Below are positions 1 to 9,410 of a DNA stretch of 22,388 nucleotides, piece by piece (positions within the stretch are counted from its first letter, which is position 1; each line of letters opens with the position of its first letter). This DNA comes from Byssochlamys sp. IMV 00236 (Eukaryota; Ascomycota; Eurotiomycetes; Eurotiales; Thermoascaceae), in assembly GCA_001931875.2 (NCBI GenBank), contig MSJH02000747.1:1-22388 (forward strand), given 5' to 3'. A program made the position numbers and the translations under genes. The notes beneath the pieces are model-generated. The model saw nothing but the letters and a program-made list of their open reading frames with translations. It was not told where the DNA came from and ran no database searches.

Positions 1-631
1 TTTTTTTTTTTTGTTTAAACTATCCTGAGTAGTTATCGCTACTCTCCCCAGAATGTACCTTGGTGGTAAGTAAAACTAACATTAGGATATATGCTCTAAT
101 ACTAACATATGTTTCTCTCTTTTTTCTACATATAAACTCATTATCTCTCTCTCTCTTTTGACATGATGTCGTTTTATTCAAACATATTTTTCTTTGTCGT
201 CTTTTTACGCAAATATTTTTTTTATTTTATGACAACATTTTATAAAAGTAATGTCAATAATTAATAAAAATACAGTATGTCACAGCTTGGATGAGATATC
301 CTTTTTATATAAAAGAAAGACATCTTTATTCATCAATAATAGTCACATCTTTCCTTTTACAAGCGATAATATTAATGTCTTGGAATTGTCCTCCCGTTTT
401 AAATGGCTCAATATGTTCTCCCATTGGTCGATTAAAGTGTTAAAAGTGCTGGTATTCCTTTCACTTATGTCGTAAACTACAATGCTTACTATCGCGTAAT
501 ATCAAGATCACAGACAGATGAAGATGTGCAAGATTAAAACTGAGCCGTAAATTATGCACTCTAATTTTGATTTTATTGGACGTAAAAGTAAAGCAAAAGA
601 ATTAACCCTTTTTTTTAATTAATTCAACTTG
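1..631. other. AT-rich leader upstream of the kinesin gene
   Basis: No gene is supported here. The stretch opens with a T run and holds a CT microsatellite near 142-156 and many pyrimidine-rich patches. A 74-codon frame at 251-475 has no recognisable product and looks like chance in AT-rich DNA. A splice-donor-like GTAAGT near 67-72 is not joined to any convincing exon. The part nearest 632 probably contains the kinesin promoter and 5' leader. Confidence 0.5.
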
Positions 632-3600
632 ATGAGCAAAGACAACACAGCACAAACTGCTGCTGTTCAAGTAGGCAAGTATTATAGAAACAACTCAAAA
701 ACATCTTTTTAAACAGTGCTCAAATAGCTGTTCGAATACGTCCTTTAACAGAAAGGGATCGAGCACAACCTAGATTTGCCAATTCAGCCAATGGCGATGT
801 TCTTCGTGCTCATGAGAAGCACGTACAAGTCGTTCCTCAAAACAAATACTTTACCTATGACTATGTCTTTGGAACAGAGACACAGCAAAGTGATATATTC
901 ACTGCACTTGGACAGAAGCCAGTGTATAAGTTTATTGAAGGTACACAAGAACATTTTTATATTTTATCAACGAGCTCATGGTGATACTAGGATACAATGT
1001 GACAATTCTTGCCTATGTAATAATTTGATTCTAAATTTAACTAGCAAAAAAAAAATAGTACTAAGCTTACCATGCCTTCTTTCTATTTTCTTAGGGCCAA
1101 ACATCATCTGGAAAGACATACACTATGGGTACAGCACAACACGATCAACAGATAAATCCTAAAGAGGAAGGTATTATACCTCGAGCCATGTCCCTTTTAT
1201 TCGATTCATTGTTGCAGAAAAGCATGGATCAACCAGCTAATGGGGCCCGCAGCCTTCGAGCGCCTGCACAGACATCGGGGCAGAAATATAGATACTCTGT
1301 CAAAGTGTCTTTTGTTGAAATATATAACGAAGAGCTCATTGATTTATTAAACCCAGCACCACCACATGAAAAGCCACCAGTGACGATTAGAGAGGATACA
1401 AAAGGACACATTTATTGGACAGGAGTTAAAGAAGTATCTGTAAACAACACAGATGATGTCTTATAGTAAAGATTTATTTGTAAAGAAAGAAAAGACAGCT
1501 GACACTTTCTGCATAGTTATTTACAACAAGGAACACAAAACCGAGCAACGGGGTTTACAGACATGAATGAAAAATCAAGTCGATCACATGCTATTTTCTC
1601 AGTGACATTAAAGCAGGAAAAATGGGTTCCTGGAAATAGTCAGTCAGGCAGAGCTAGTCCTACACCATCAAGAGCTCAATCGCCCAAACAGCAGAGACTC
1701 TCTATGATCAGCCGGTATTCAAGCAGTAATAGCAATAACAATAGTGCAGAAGATGGAGACTGGGTCATTACATCATCAAAGTTTCATTTTGTTGACTTGG
1801 CTGGTAGCGAAAGAGTAAAGAGAGAGAGAGAAAAAGCATTTGGAGAGGGATATTGACTTTTTTGTTTATAGCTTAAACGGACAGCTGCCGAAGGAGATAG
1901 AAGAAAAGAAGGAATCAACATCAATGCGGGTTTATTAGCCTTGGGAAACGTCATTTCTGCATTGGGAGATCCTTCAAAAAAAGGCACACACGTCCCTTAT
2001 CGTGACTCAAAGCTGACTCGACTACTACAAGATTCACTTGGTGGAAACGCAATGACGCTCATGATTGCTTGTGTTAGCCCGGCCGAGTCAAATCTGGCAG
2101 AAACCTTGAATACACTTCAATACGCCAACAGAGCAAGAAACATCAAGAACAAGATGGAAAAGAATGAGTTGGAAGAATGGATGACGACAGATAACGTTGA
2201 CTTGTTACGAAATACGATAGCAAAACTAAAGAACGAACTTCGTAAATCAAATAGTACCCAGACGACACACACAATACCCACAAAAATGCAAATTCCTTCT
2301 GACAATAGGTTCCTGTCCGATTTCAGCGACGATTATTCGTCAACGAGTAGTCCACTTGCTAATGGTGACTATGATGACTTTTGTCATGAGCAAAACCTTC
2401 AGATTGCTGATTTACAGTATCAGATTGAAGACTTGAAAGCAAAAGCAGAGATCATGTCCCAACGAAACGTTGTGGTCGAAGAAGAACTTGCTCGACTAAA
2501 ACAAGCCAAAAATGGCGATATTGATTTTCAAAAGGCTGTAGAACCGGTGATTGAAGAATACGAAAAGACTCTATCCGGATACGAATCTCAGTTAGCCATG
2601 ATTCGTGCTGCGCTTAACCATGCAGAACATGCCTACGAAGAACAACTTGATAAAGCGCAACAGAGTGAACTTATCATTGAAAAGCAGGATAAAACAATTG
2701 CTGAGCTGCGAAAACGATTGAGTAAATTGTTAGAGAGACAACAAAAGGACGAGAAGTATATTGCAGAACTAGAAAAGAAACTGATGACTACTGTCCAAGA
2801 ATCTGTGCAGGATAGAGAACTGATGATGGAGTTGAGAGGAAAGATTTTAAAGCTAAAGGAAGTTGATGAAAACACAGAGAATTATATTCGTGATCTGGAG
2901 ACACGACTGAATGCAAGTGAGGAAGAACGATCACAGCTGAAGGCCAGACTTGAAGAGCTGCAAAAGAATGCAAAAGAAGAATCACTCATTGCAAACGCCA
3001 ATGAATCCTTATCTTTGCACAAGTCTGAAAGCTTGGATGAAAAGGATAAAGAACTAAAGTCCTTGCGCGAGAAATATGAAACAACTGAGAGACAGAAACT
3101 GGAGCTTCAAGCTAAACTTGATCAACTTCTTTCTGAAAGTACGATGGAATCTAAGGGTCCTCCAGAAGATGAACGTAGACAAATACGTAAATTAGAGATG
3201 GAGCTGGCAAATTTACAGCATGATCATCAAGAAACTTTAAAAGAATTCGACGAACTTTTAATAAGATATCAAGAAGCACTCGATCATGCTGATGCGTTAC
3301 AGTCTGTACATGGAGATAACGTAGATCTCAAACATAGCCCCACAGAAAATAAAGAAATACTCGTTTTACGGGACAAGGTCAAATATTTAGAACGCGAATT
3401 AACAGTAAAATCTAGACAAGATAATAATGAAGCTTCGATTGAAGCTGAACCTGCTTCAAACAAACAAGAAACATCAGGTCTGTTACAACAAGACGAATCA
3501 ATCGTCCAGAACTTTAGTGAACTTCAAAGGCAGTTTGAACATTTAAAGATGGAAGCACAGCTTCACTCTATCAACATTGCAAACCAACAAACGATTGAAG

Positions 3601-4337
3601 CTGATATATTCAACCAAGATATTACTATGGAGGAACTTTATGAAAAGTATGAATTACAAATGGCCTCTTATAGACAAGAAATTAAAAATGCTGCAAGACT
3701 GCTGAAAGAAGTTAAAAAGGTTAAAACCAGAGAGATGAGAAGCAGTATGCAACAGTTTAGTGCAAGTGATGACGCATATACTAATAACGGTATGCCAAGC
3801 ATTAGCTTTGAGCATCGAGTGCTGCTAAGGAATATTACAAACTTGGAAAAGCAGATGAGTGAGCAAAACGAAAAGTTGAAGACAGAAGCAAAGAAGTTTT
3901 CAAGCGAAATTATGGAAATAATATTAAAAAAGGATTCTACATCTAACGAGCATTCAAATATTCCAACCTCTAGTACATCTTTGTCCAGCAGCTCACCCTC
4001 AGCAGAAGACACTGTGTTATCAGAAGAAGATATTCCTGAAAAACAGACTAATCAAATCCTTGTTTTAAAGCAACATGAAGAAGCTCGAAGTGCTCTACAG
4101 ACTAGACTATTTATCGCAAAGCAAGACTTGATGTGTCATAAAAGTATTATATCAGTGTTGGAAAACAAGCTAAGGAATGTAGAGATCACAGTTGCGTTAT
4201 TCAAAAAGCGTACTGAAAACAATGTTCTGTCTGTGGATGATGTGGAAATGGAGGAGCTCATGTTAAAAATGGATGCTATGAAACTTCAGCTGGAAGGCAG
4301 TGAAAAGATGGAATCAAAGTCAATATCAGATGTATAA
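632..4337 (+). CDS. Kinesin-4-type motor protein (KIF4/KIF21-like), six exons
   Basis: A microtubule motor whose ATP hydrolysis drives movement along, or control of, microtubules in the cytoplasm. Exons by reading frame and GT-AG sites are 632-678, 717-940, 991-1016, 1095-1465, 1517-1814 and 1872-4337, giving 1143 residues. The motor domain covers about residues 17-415. It has the P-loop GQTSSGKT at 100-107, switch I NEKSSRSH at 240-247 and switch II VDLAGSE at 315-321. EGIIPRA and [13 protein letters not shown] fit the kinesin-4 class. A Ser-rich insert lies between switch I and switch II. The remaining 700 or so residues are charged and heptad-like, so probably coiled coil. I see neither the WD40 repeats of KIF21 nor the Cys-rich tail of KIF4. 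The first intron is only 38 nt and exon 3 only 26 nt. The kinesin call is firm; the subfamily is less so. Confidence 0.93.
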
Positions 4338-4800
4338 TTTTGTTTTACTATTCATAGTTATTTAATCCTATTGTTATTGTTATTGTATATCAAGAAATAC
4401 CCCCATTTTACCCCCAATATTCAGCCTATATCTCACGTATTAGATATGCTTGTACATTAAAGTCTTAAACTAAATAAAATGATGATTCAATCAGAATGAT
4501 ATATTTTGTAATGTAATTTTTTATATGTTTGTGTGTTTGTCAATAAGAGACAAAACATGCGAATTGATTGCCAATCACTGCAAACTCTTAATGGCAAAGG
4601 CCGCAAAAGAGGTTTCAAAGCACGCGAACACAGTTGTCAAAGGACGCTAAATGAATGGAAAAAACCAGTAATTCCGTTTTTTTTTTGTTGTTGTTGTTGT
4701 TGTTGCTATTACCTCCTGAAACTTGCTTTTGTCTTCTTCTAGATCTTTATGACTATCTCATTATTGCTTAAAAAAGTATATCCATATTGTGACGCCGAGG
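4338..4800. other. Kinesin 3' region and spacer with TTG microsatellite
   Basis: An AT-rich 3' region with AATAAA-like motifs near 4470-4480 probably ends the kinesin transcript. A 69-codon frame at 4533-4742 runs through a T run and a (TTG)n microsatellite near 4685-4705 and shows no family resemblance. I do not call it a gene. The last 100 bases lie just upstream of the candidate small gene starting at 4801. Confidence 0.4.
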
Positions 4801-5509
4801 ATGGCTTTGCCAGAAGGTGAGCACTACATGCATCAGAAAATAAGTTACGGGCACTTCTTCTAGGCGCTATGTTGTTACTATACAACTTCACACTACCAAA
4901 ACCTCTGCTTAGCCTAAGGCTGTCCAGTTTACTCTCTCTGATATAAAATACGATATCATCATAATTACACATGTTCTTGCATCTTTGCTGATCAACTGAC
5001 AACATAAAATTAGAATAAATAAACAATTCTTTTTTATCTCTTTCTTCCTGAAAAGAAACAAAACAAGTTGGCAACTTCATAAAGCCATGTTTAGCTTGAT
5101 GCTGCACATTGAAAGGTTTTGTTGGAAGACGTCATAGGTAATGGATAGAGGTAGTGCCCGTAGTATTAGGCTAATTTCTGGTGCATGTAGTATTTCCCTT
5201 GCCAGAATTGAAAATGTCCTGCGACATGTCCAGTGAAAGCATCAGATCCTATTATCCAGTCGTTGTCAATCAGACCAGCCGCCGAAGAAGTCAAAGCCCT
5301 ATACTTTATCCTTACATAAAGCGTATCCTTGTGTACCAATCAAACTGGTATGTCTTTGCTGTAATGCTTATTTTGATGATAAGCATGCACTGGCAGAACA
5401 TATTGATCAACAACATGACTTGTAAGTAAATCGCTGTGTATCCACCTTGTTTTATGGATTTTCTTTAGTGTTTCTCATATTCTATCTGCTGAAAATACTG
5501 ATTGATTGA
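4801..5509 (+). CDS. Candidate small membrane protein, intron 1 made of MITE A
   Basis: I do not recognise this protein. Three exons join in frame: 4801-4816, 5206-5421 and 5469-5509, giving 90 residues. The start ATG sits in a good context (GCCGAGGATGG). Exon 1 encodes only MALPE plus one base, followed by a GTGAG donor. Exon 2 follows a TTGCCAG acceptor, and the second intron (5422-5468) has GTAAGT and TTTAG ends. The product has a polar N-terminus with a Ser/Arg patch (TSRRRSQSP). Two hydrophobic stretches follow (about residues 52-72 and 76-90), suggesting a membrane hairpin. Intron 1 (4817-5205) is almost wholly the inverted-repeat element at 4822-5192. The gene could be the intact 5' part of a longer damaged gene. 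A hairpin like that of the GPI-synthesis subunit PIG-H was considered but is unproven. If MITE A is not spliced out, translation would begin at 5214 instead. Confidence 0.42.
4822..5192. mobile_element. MITE copy A, non-autonomous inverted-repeat element
   Basis: A 371-bp element with imperfect terminal inverted repeats. The left end starts CACTACATGCATCAGAAAAT and the right end is its approximate reverse complement, ending GCATGTAGTA; a further matched inner block, ACGGGCAC/GTGCCCGT, extends the repeat to about 36 bp with small gaps. The interior aligns in the same order and orientation with the element at 6373-6767. Shared blocks include the CTAGG region near 4860, GGCTGTCCAGT near 4919, CTGACAACATAAAA near 4996 and the region around 5100-5135. 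It encodes no transposase, so it is a MITE-type element. No clear target-site duplication is visible. The minus-strand frame inside it (4739-5107) is not a gene. Confidence 0.75.
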
Positions 5510-6372
5510 TCGGCGACGTAAACATAACCAAGAAGTTTGACGAATTTCGCAAGAATACCATTAGAGATAGGCATGAATATATCAACTTGGACAAATTCTT
5601 TTGCCAACTCCTGTATAACTAAATTGTTCGTTTATTGTGCCTGTTATTTATTTATTTCTATTAGGGCTATGACATCCATTTTATTCATCCAGCGGCGTAG
5701 CTTGTATAATAATATCCCATCAGAGGTTCTGAGTCCACAGCAGCAGCAAGATATAAGGACAAGTTTGATGGATGACATTGGTTTCCAGCAATCCTTTAAG
5801 GCCACGGATTACGAAAAGGTCAAGGCTATACTGAACGTATGATATGTAATAGTTATTCCAATCCACATTCTCATCTACAATCATCTCTTTAGGAATACCG
5901 TGATAACACCAAAGACGTAATAGTCTCGCGCGTTGACCTCCTTTTACTGGCAAAATCAAAACCTGTGCCTGAGCGAAACGTCTTGCTGGCAATTGAAGCA
6001 CTGTAAGTTTTCCTTTGATGTCGGGGGTTGTATATCGCTGTATTTGATGATATGCTTATACTGATGGTTTTTTTGAAAGAATGCCTACTCTGAAAGATTT
6101 AGATCTTCCGTGTTTGTCCTCAGAAGGTCACCTCACAGCAACTTACATCCATCTCTCAATCCAGCACCTGTTTGCTGATGATCCGTCACATAAATGAAGA
6201 ATACTTTTAAGATGCTCAAGTTCAGCTGACGTAAACTATCAGACGTAAGTCATCTAGTATAAATCTTGCCATTCATCTACTGATCTTGATTGATCTCAAG
6301 CTTAACCATTAAAATTTACAAGTATAAATACTCCACTTATATATTAAATAAACATCATTGAACTATGATGAA

Positions 6373-6767
6373 CACTACGCGCACGAGGAAATCCACGAGA
6401 AGGTTAATGCTACGGACACTTCCTCTAGGGGCTACCTATGTTGGCACTATTTAACTTTACACTACTAAAGCGTCTATCTAATTTAAAGCTGTCCAGTGGG
6501 ATATTCTTTATAATTACACTTGAATGACTTTGGTTCTTTGTTGATCAAACTGACAACATAAAAAAAATACAGCAATAGCCACATTTTATTTTATTTTTTT
6601 CTTTTTGAAACTTTATAAAAGTCGTACTCCACATTAAGAAATGTGGAAAGATATCCGTTGCTGAGCGAAGTTTTGTTTGACGCTGTACATTCAAAAGGTT
6701 TGTTAACGACATCACAGGTGGCGCTTGTAACATTAACCCTCTCGTGGATTTCCTCGTGCGCGTAGTG
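6373..6767. mobile_element. MITE copy B with 37-bp near-perfect terminal inverted repeats
   Basis: A 395-bp element. The arm at 6373-6409 and the arm at 6731-6767 are reverse complements with a single mismatch over 37 bp, starting CACTACGCGCACGAGG. The interior matches MITE A (4822-5192) in order and orientation, with moderate divergence. It has no transposase frame; the 107-codon minus frame at 6545-6868 crosses its right edge and is spurious. The ends are followed by TA on the right and preceded by AA on the left, so a TA duplication changed at one base is possible but not shown. The CACTA start also recalls the CACTA superfamily, where a 3-bp duplication is expected and is not seen. The sharper arms suggest a younger insertion, or later repair, than copy A. 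Confidence 0.88.
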
Positions 6768-6773
6768 TATACC

Positions 6774-6792
6774 TTTTTTTTTTTTTTTTTTT
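6774..6792. repeat. Poly-T tract (19 T)
   Basis: A 19-base T run directly right of MITE B. It precedes a TTATAG that could act as a splice acceptor for the second half of the broken gene. Confidence 0.9.
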
Positions 6793-7319
6793 GGTCATTA
6801 TAGTTGTCTAAGGACGAATGGAAGCGGGACAGTACTTTATCTGCCAAGTACTTACAATAGTAATCCAAAAATATTAGAATGAATAAGGCTATTTTGACCT
6901 ATCTATTGAACTTACTTTTCAATGAGGCAGATGGTGATCGTATGTTCACGGTTGGGATGGACTGGACAGGTCCTATGGGGTATATGTTTGCCATAAAACA
7001 AGTAAAAGATATATATGTAGCCAAGCCAACTTTTACTTTGATGATGCCCAGCTATTTTGACGAGCTGTCATCTTTTGAAGAAACGCTAAATTGCCTGCAT
7101 GCTTGGCGTAACCATCATTTAAGCCTGAAGGAAATCATGTTGTCAGCACTTCGCAAATGTGAACAAGAAGTATTCTTTTCTTCTGTTCTTGGGACATATG
7201 TATCCGCAGATGTCGACAGTTCGCCAAATATATATCTGACACCATCTCAACGTCGCCACAGTTAGGCCCCTGCGACAACTGATCCTAATTTGGAAGATTT
7301 AAATAACGATGAGCAATAA

Positions 7320-8061
7320 AAAAAGCATTTGCTGTTGTTTTTATGACAAGTAGTATTGAAAGAACTTGAAAAAAAAAAAAATCAACGATGAATGTTGACC
7401 GACTTTCCATTTTAAAAGCCCAAAAAGAGACTCTTGCAAACGACATGTTCGATAAATGCACACGTCCCACTTTGATCTAAAAAGCTAATTTTTTTTTTCA
7501 GAACGGTAACCCAACCAGGTATTAAAAAAAAGAAGATGTCTAAAATGACTTGGTCTGGAATTGGTTTTTCCCTCTAAGTTTGCGAACTGTGATTGTTTAC
7601 TTTGCGGCCTTTTTTACTGTCCGCAAAGTAAACAATCACAGTCCTGAAAAAACAAATCTGAATTACCAAATATAGAATAAAAGATTGGAACTTAAAATAG
7701 GGTCGCATGGTTCTGTTTACTTTTGCCTTGGACAGCAAATCACATTAGAGTTTACTATTTTAAGAGTTTTTACCAAGACAAACATTAGAAATAACCCTTT
7801 TCTTTCAATCACTCTGTAACTTCAAACATTCCTTAATATGCCCTTTTTTGGATCATTTTAAGCAGCATTTTTATATCGGAATATATTACTTTTGGTCACC
7901 CTGTCCCAAAGAGAAGCATTTGATGTACTCCAGCAAATCTAATGTTATTAGCTGCTCTTCAGTTGCTTATATATAAAATAAGATGCTGATGGCGTATTCT
8001 GCATGATAGTACCCTGCTTATTCAGCACGTTATTTCTATATCCGTCCTCGTGGGGCTAAAG
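7320..8061. other. Non-coding AT-rich stretch with repeat remnants
   Basis: No convincing gene is seen. A 61-codon minus frame at 7285-7470 runs through an A tract and has no likeness to a family. The stretch contains the hairpin at 7587-7641. Near 7709-7740 a TGTTTACTTTTGC string resembles part of that hairpin. Near 7894-7905 a GGTCACCCTGTC string is reminiscent of Tc1/mariner-type ends, but I find no partner end. Confidence 0.4.
7587..7641. repeat. Perfect 21-bp inverted repeat, hairpin with 13-nt loop
   Basis: The arm at 7587-7607 and the arm at 7621-7641 are exact reverse complements, with CTGTGATTGTTTACTTTGCG at the left start. The 13-nt loop is at 7608-7620, and one further A-T pair (7586/7642) extends the stem. 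Such a perfect stem in an AT-rich spacer is unlikely by chance. It could be a foldback element, a pair of abutting transposon ends, or a hairpin RNA precursor. It lacks a long T run of the kind that would mark a polymerase III terminator right after it. Confidence 0.9.
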
Positions 8062-8443
8062 TTAAAGTAAAATAGAAACTTTTAAGAACAGCGAAAGGTA
8101 TGAAAATGTACTTGCATAGAAAATATATAAATATGTTGAACTAGCTTTAATGAAGAAAGGAAAAGGACGGCACACAGCCCTTAATATGTATCCTTTATAA
8201 TAGTCTTGTGTAACATAGCCCGTTTCATAAGATGCGCGGTTAACCAGATCCGTATACCAAACATTAAACATTTGTGCATGTGAGTAAGCATTGAAACACG
8301 TATCAAGATTTGTGTTTCCATGTAATTTACCCGAGAAAGAGATTAATAAAGCAAGATAGTACTTACCAGGTAAACTGTCGAACCTTCTATTGCGCAGTAA
8401 AGAAAAAAATGAAGGAGGAAGTTGCGCTGTGCTATGAATCTGA
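8062..8443 (-). other. Unexplained minus-strand open frame, possible gene fragment
   Basis: Reading leftward from about 8443, one frame stays open for about 127 codons to a TAA at 8062-8064. The only ATG is at 8271, part-way through. The translation is not low-complexity and looks protein-like: it includes SLLRNRRFDSLPGKYYLALL, NTNLDTCFNAYSHAQ and DLVNRASYETGYVTQDYYKG. An AG acceptor-like site (ACAGCCATAG) lies just before its start, so it could be an internal exon. A textbook donor (CTG|GTAAGTACT) sits inside it near 8369, yet the frame reads through. I recognise no family. It is most likely the remnant of a repeated or retired gene. Confidence 0.35.
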
Positions 8444-9237
8444 CTCTATGGCTGTACAAGTATCACAGCACCAAATCAGCTGCTGATCATTTTAGGGTTC
8501 CTTGTTTGTTTTTTTTTTTTTTGTTGCACAGGATTGATAATAGGTTAAAGTAACCCTTTTTTCTTTTTTGATGTACGAATTATGTTGCTTTTGCTTTCAT
8601 AATTTACAACCTCTTTTACTTACTTTGATGACAAGTGTTAAAAATGGGGGAATGTACATAAATAATACAAGGTATATATTATTAATCTTTGTATTAATAG
8701 ACACATGTATACGCTGCCCTACGTTTTACAAGCATTAATAAAGGGTTTTTTTTTAATAGAACTCAATATGTTCTTTTGCGATACAACTACACGTTTTTTA
8801 ATTATATCTGAATGTCAATGTGCTACAGCGTTAATGTGAAATATGAAAATAGGATAAAAGAGTGATAAAGAAAGCAATCTTCAAGAATATAGGTTATGTG
8901 TTTCATCTTTTGTTGGAGCATAAAACGTGGCGTATATACACATATGCAGGATTACGTCTTCTATATTTTGACGTCTATAAACAAAGACATTATGCAGGTT
9001 TGTTTATTAAGACAATTCATATTATTATCTCTTTTTTTTTTCCATTTATACAGCTGGATTACGCAAATATAAAATGAGAAAAGCAAGAAACTATATAAAC
9101 TACAGGAAACAAGCACAGAAATATGGAGAAACATAGTATATAAATATATGCGCGCAATTAATGATAATAATTAAGTATACAATGGCATAAGTAAATGGTG
9201 CTTAAATGTGAAGTATGTAGGTTGTTGATCTATGTTG

Positions 9238-9271
<34 letters not shown>

Positions 9272-9410
9272 CTGAAAACAATCTGAAGGTTATATCTTTT
9301 GAATAGTAAAAAGACATCCTAAAGTACAAGATTAATATATCAATATACATTCTGATTATTAAATGTTATATCGTATTACCTTTGTCATATTTTCAGCAAT
9401 ATTGCTTCTA
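8444..9410. other. AT-rich spacer downstream of the homeobox gene
   Basis: No gene is seen. It contains T runs near 8508-8522 and 9244-9271. The frame at 8862-9077 is AT-driven, with no family signal. The part nearest 9410 is probably the 3' untranslated region of the homeobox gene, which is on the minus strand. Confidence 0.4.
9244..9271. repeat. Poly-T tract (28 T)
   Basis: An uninterrupted run of 28 T in spacer DNA. Confidence 0.9.

Larger units (their letters stand above)
5669..7265 (+). pseudogene. Broken gene of an unrecognised, probably Mucorales-specific family
   Basis: The N-terminal half reads through three exons (5669-5836, 5893-6002, 6080-6197) with proper GT-AG introns and ends at TGA 6195-6197. 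The same frame stays sensible past that stop for about 15 codons, to a GTAAGT donor at 6245. After MITE B, a second coding stretch begins at about 6808. It meets two adjacent in-frame stops (TAG TAA) after KYLQ, then continues open to TAG at 7263-7265. That last part contains GMDWTGPMGY and EETLNCLHAW. The frame could run on to TAA at 7317-7319. Several in-frame stops, a transposon between the halves and missing middle sequence point to a decayed gene. I seem to recall similar multi-copy proteins of unknown role in Mucorales genomes, but that is from memory only. The first half alone might still make a protein of about 130 residues. Confidence 0.6.

Noticed and set aside
3668..4012. 114-codon minus-strand frame
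   Set aside because: Antisense shadow of the kinesin coiled-coil exon, with the Ser/Leu/Phe bias expected of such shadows.
4739..5107. 122-codon minus-strand frame
   Set aside because: It lies mostly inside MITE A, has no family likeness and is explained by the element.
6545..6868. 107-codon minus-strand frame
   Set aside because: It crosses the right arm of MITE B and a poly-T tract; the translation includes a Lys run and no domain.
7894..7908. Possible Tc1/mariner end (GGTCACCCTGTC)
   Set aside because: No matching opposite end or transposase was found nearby, so it stays a weak resemblance.
8369..8395. TACTTACC string recalling the 5' end of U1 snRNA, next to a GGTTCGA-like B box on the minus strand
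   Set aside because: The U1-like string is simply the complement of a GTAAGTA donor; no U1 stem-loops or Sm site follow, and the B-box-like bases lack the paired arm of a tRNA.
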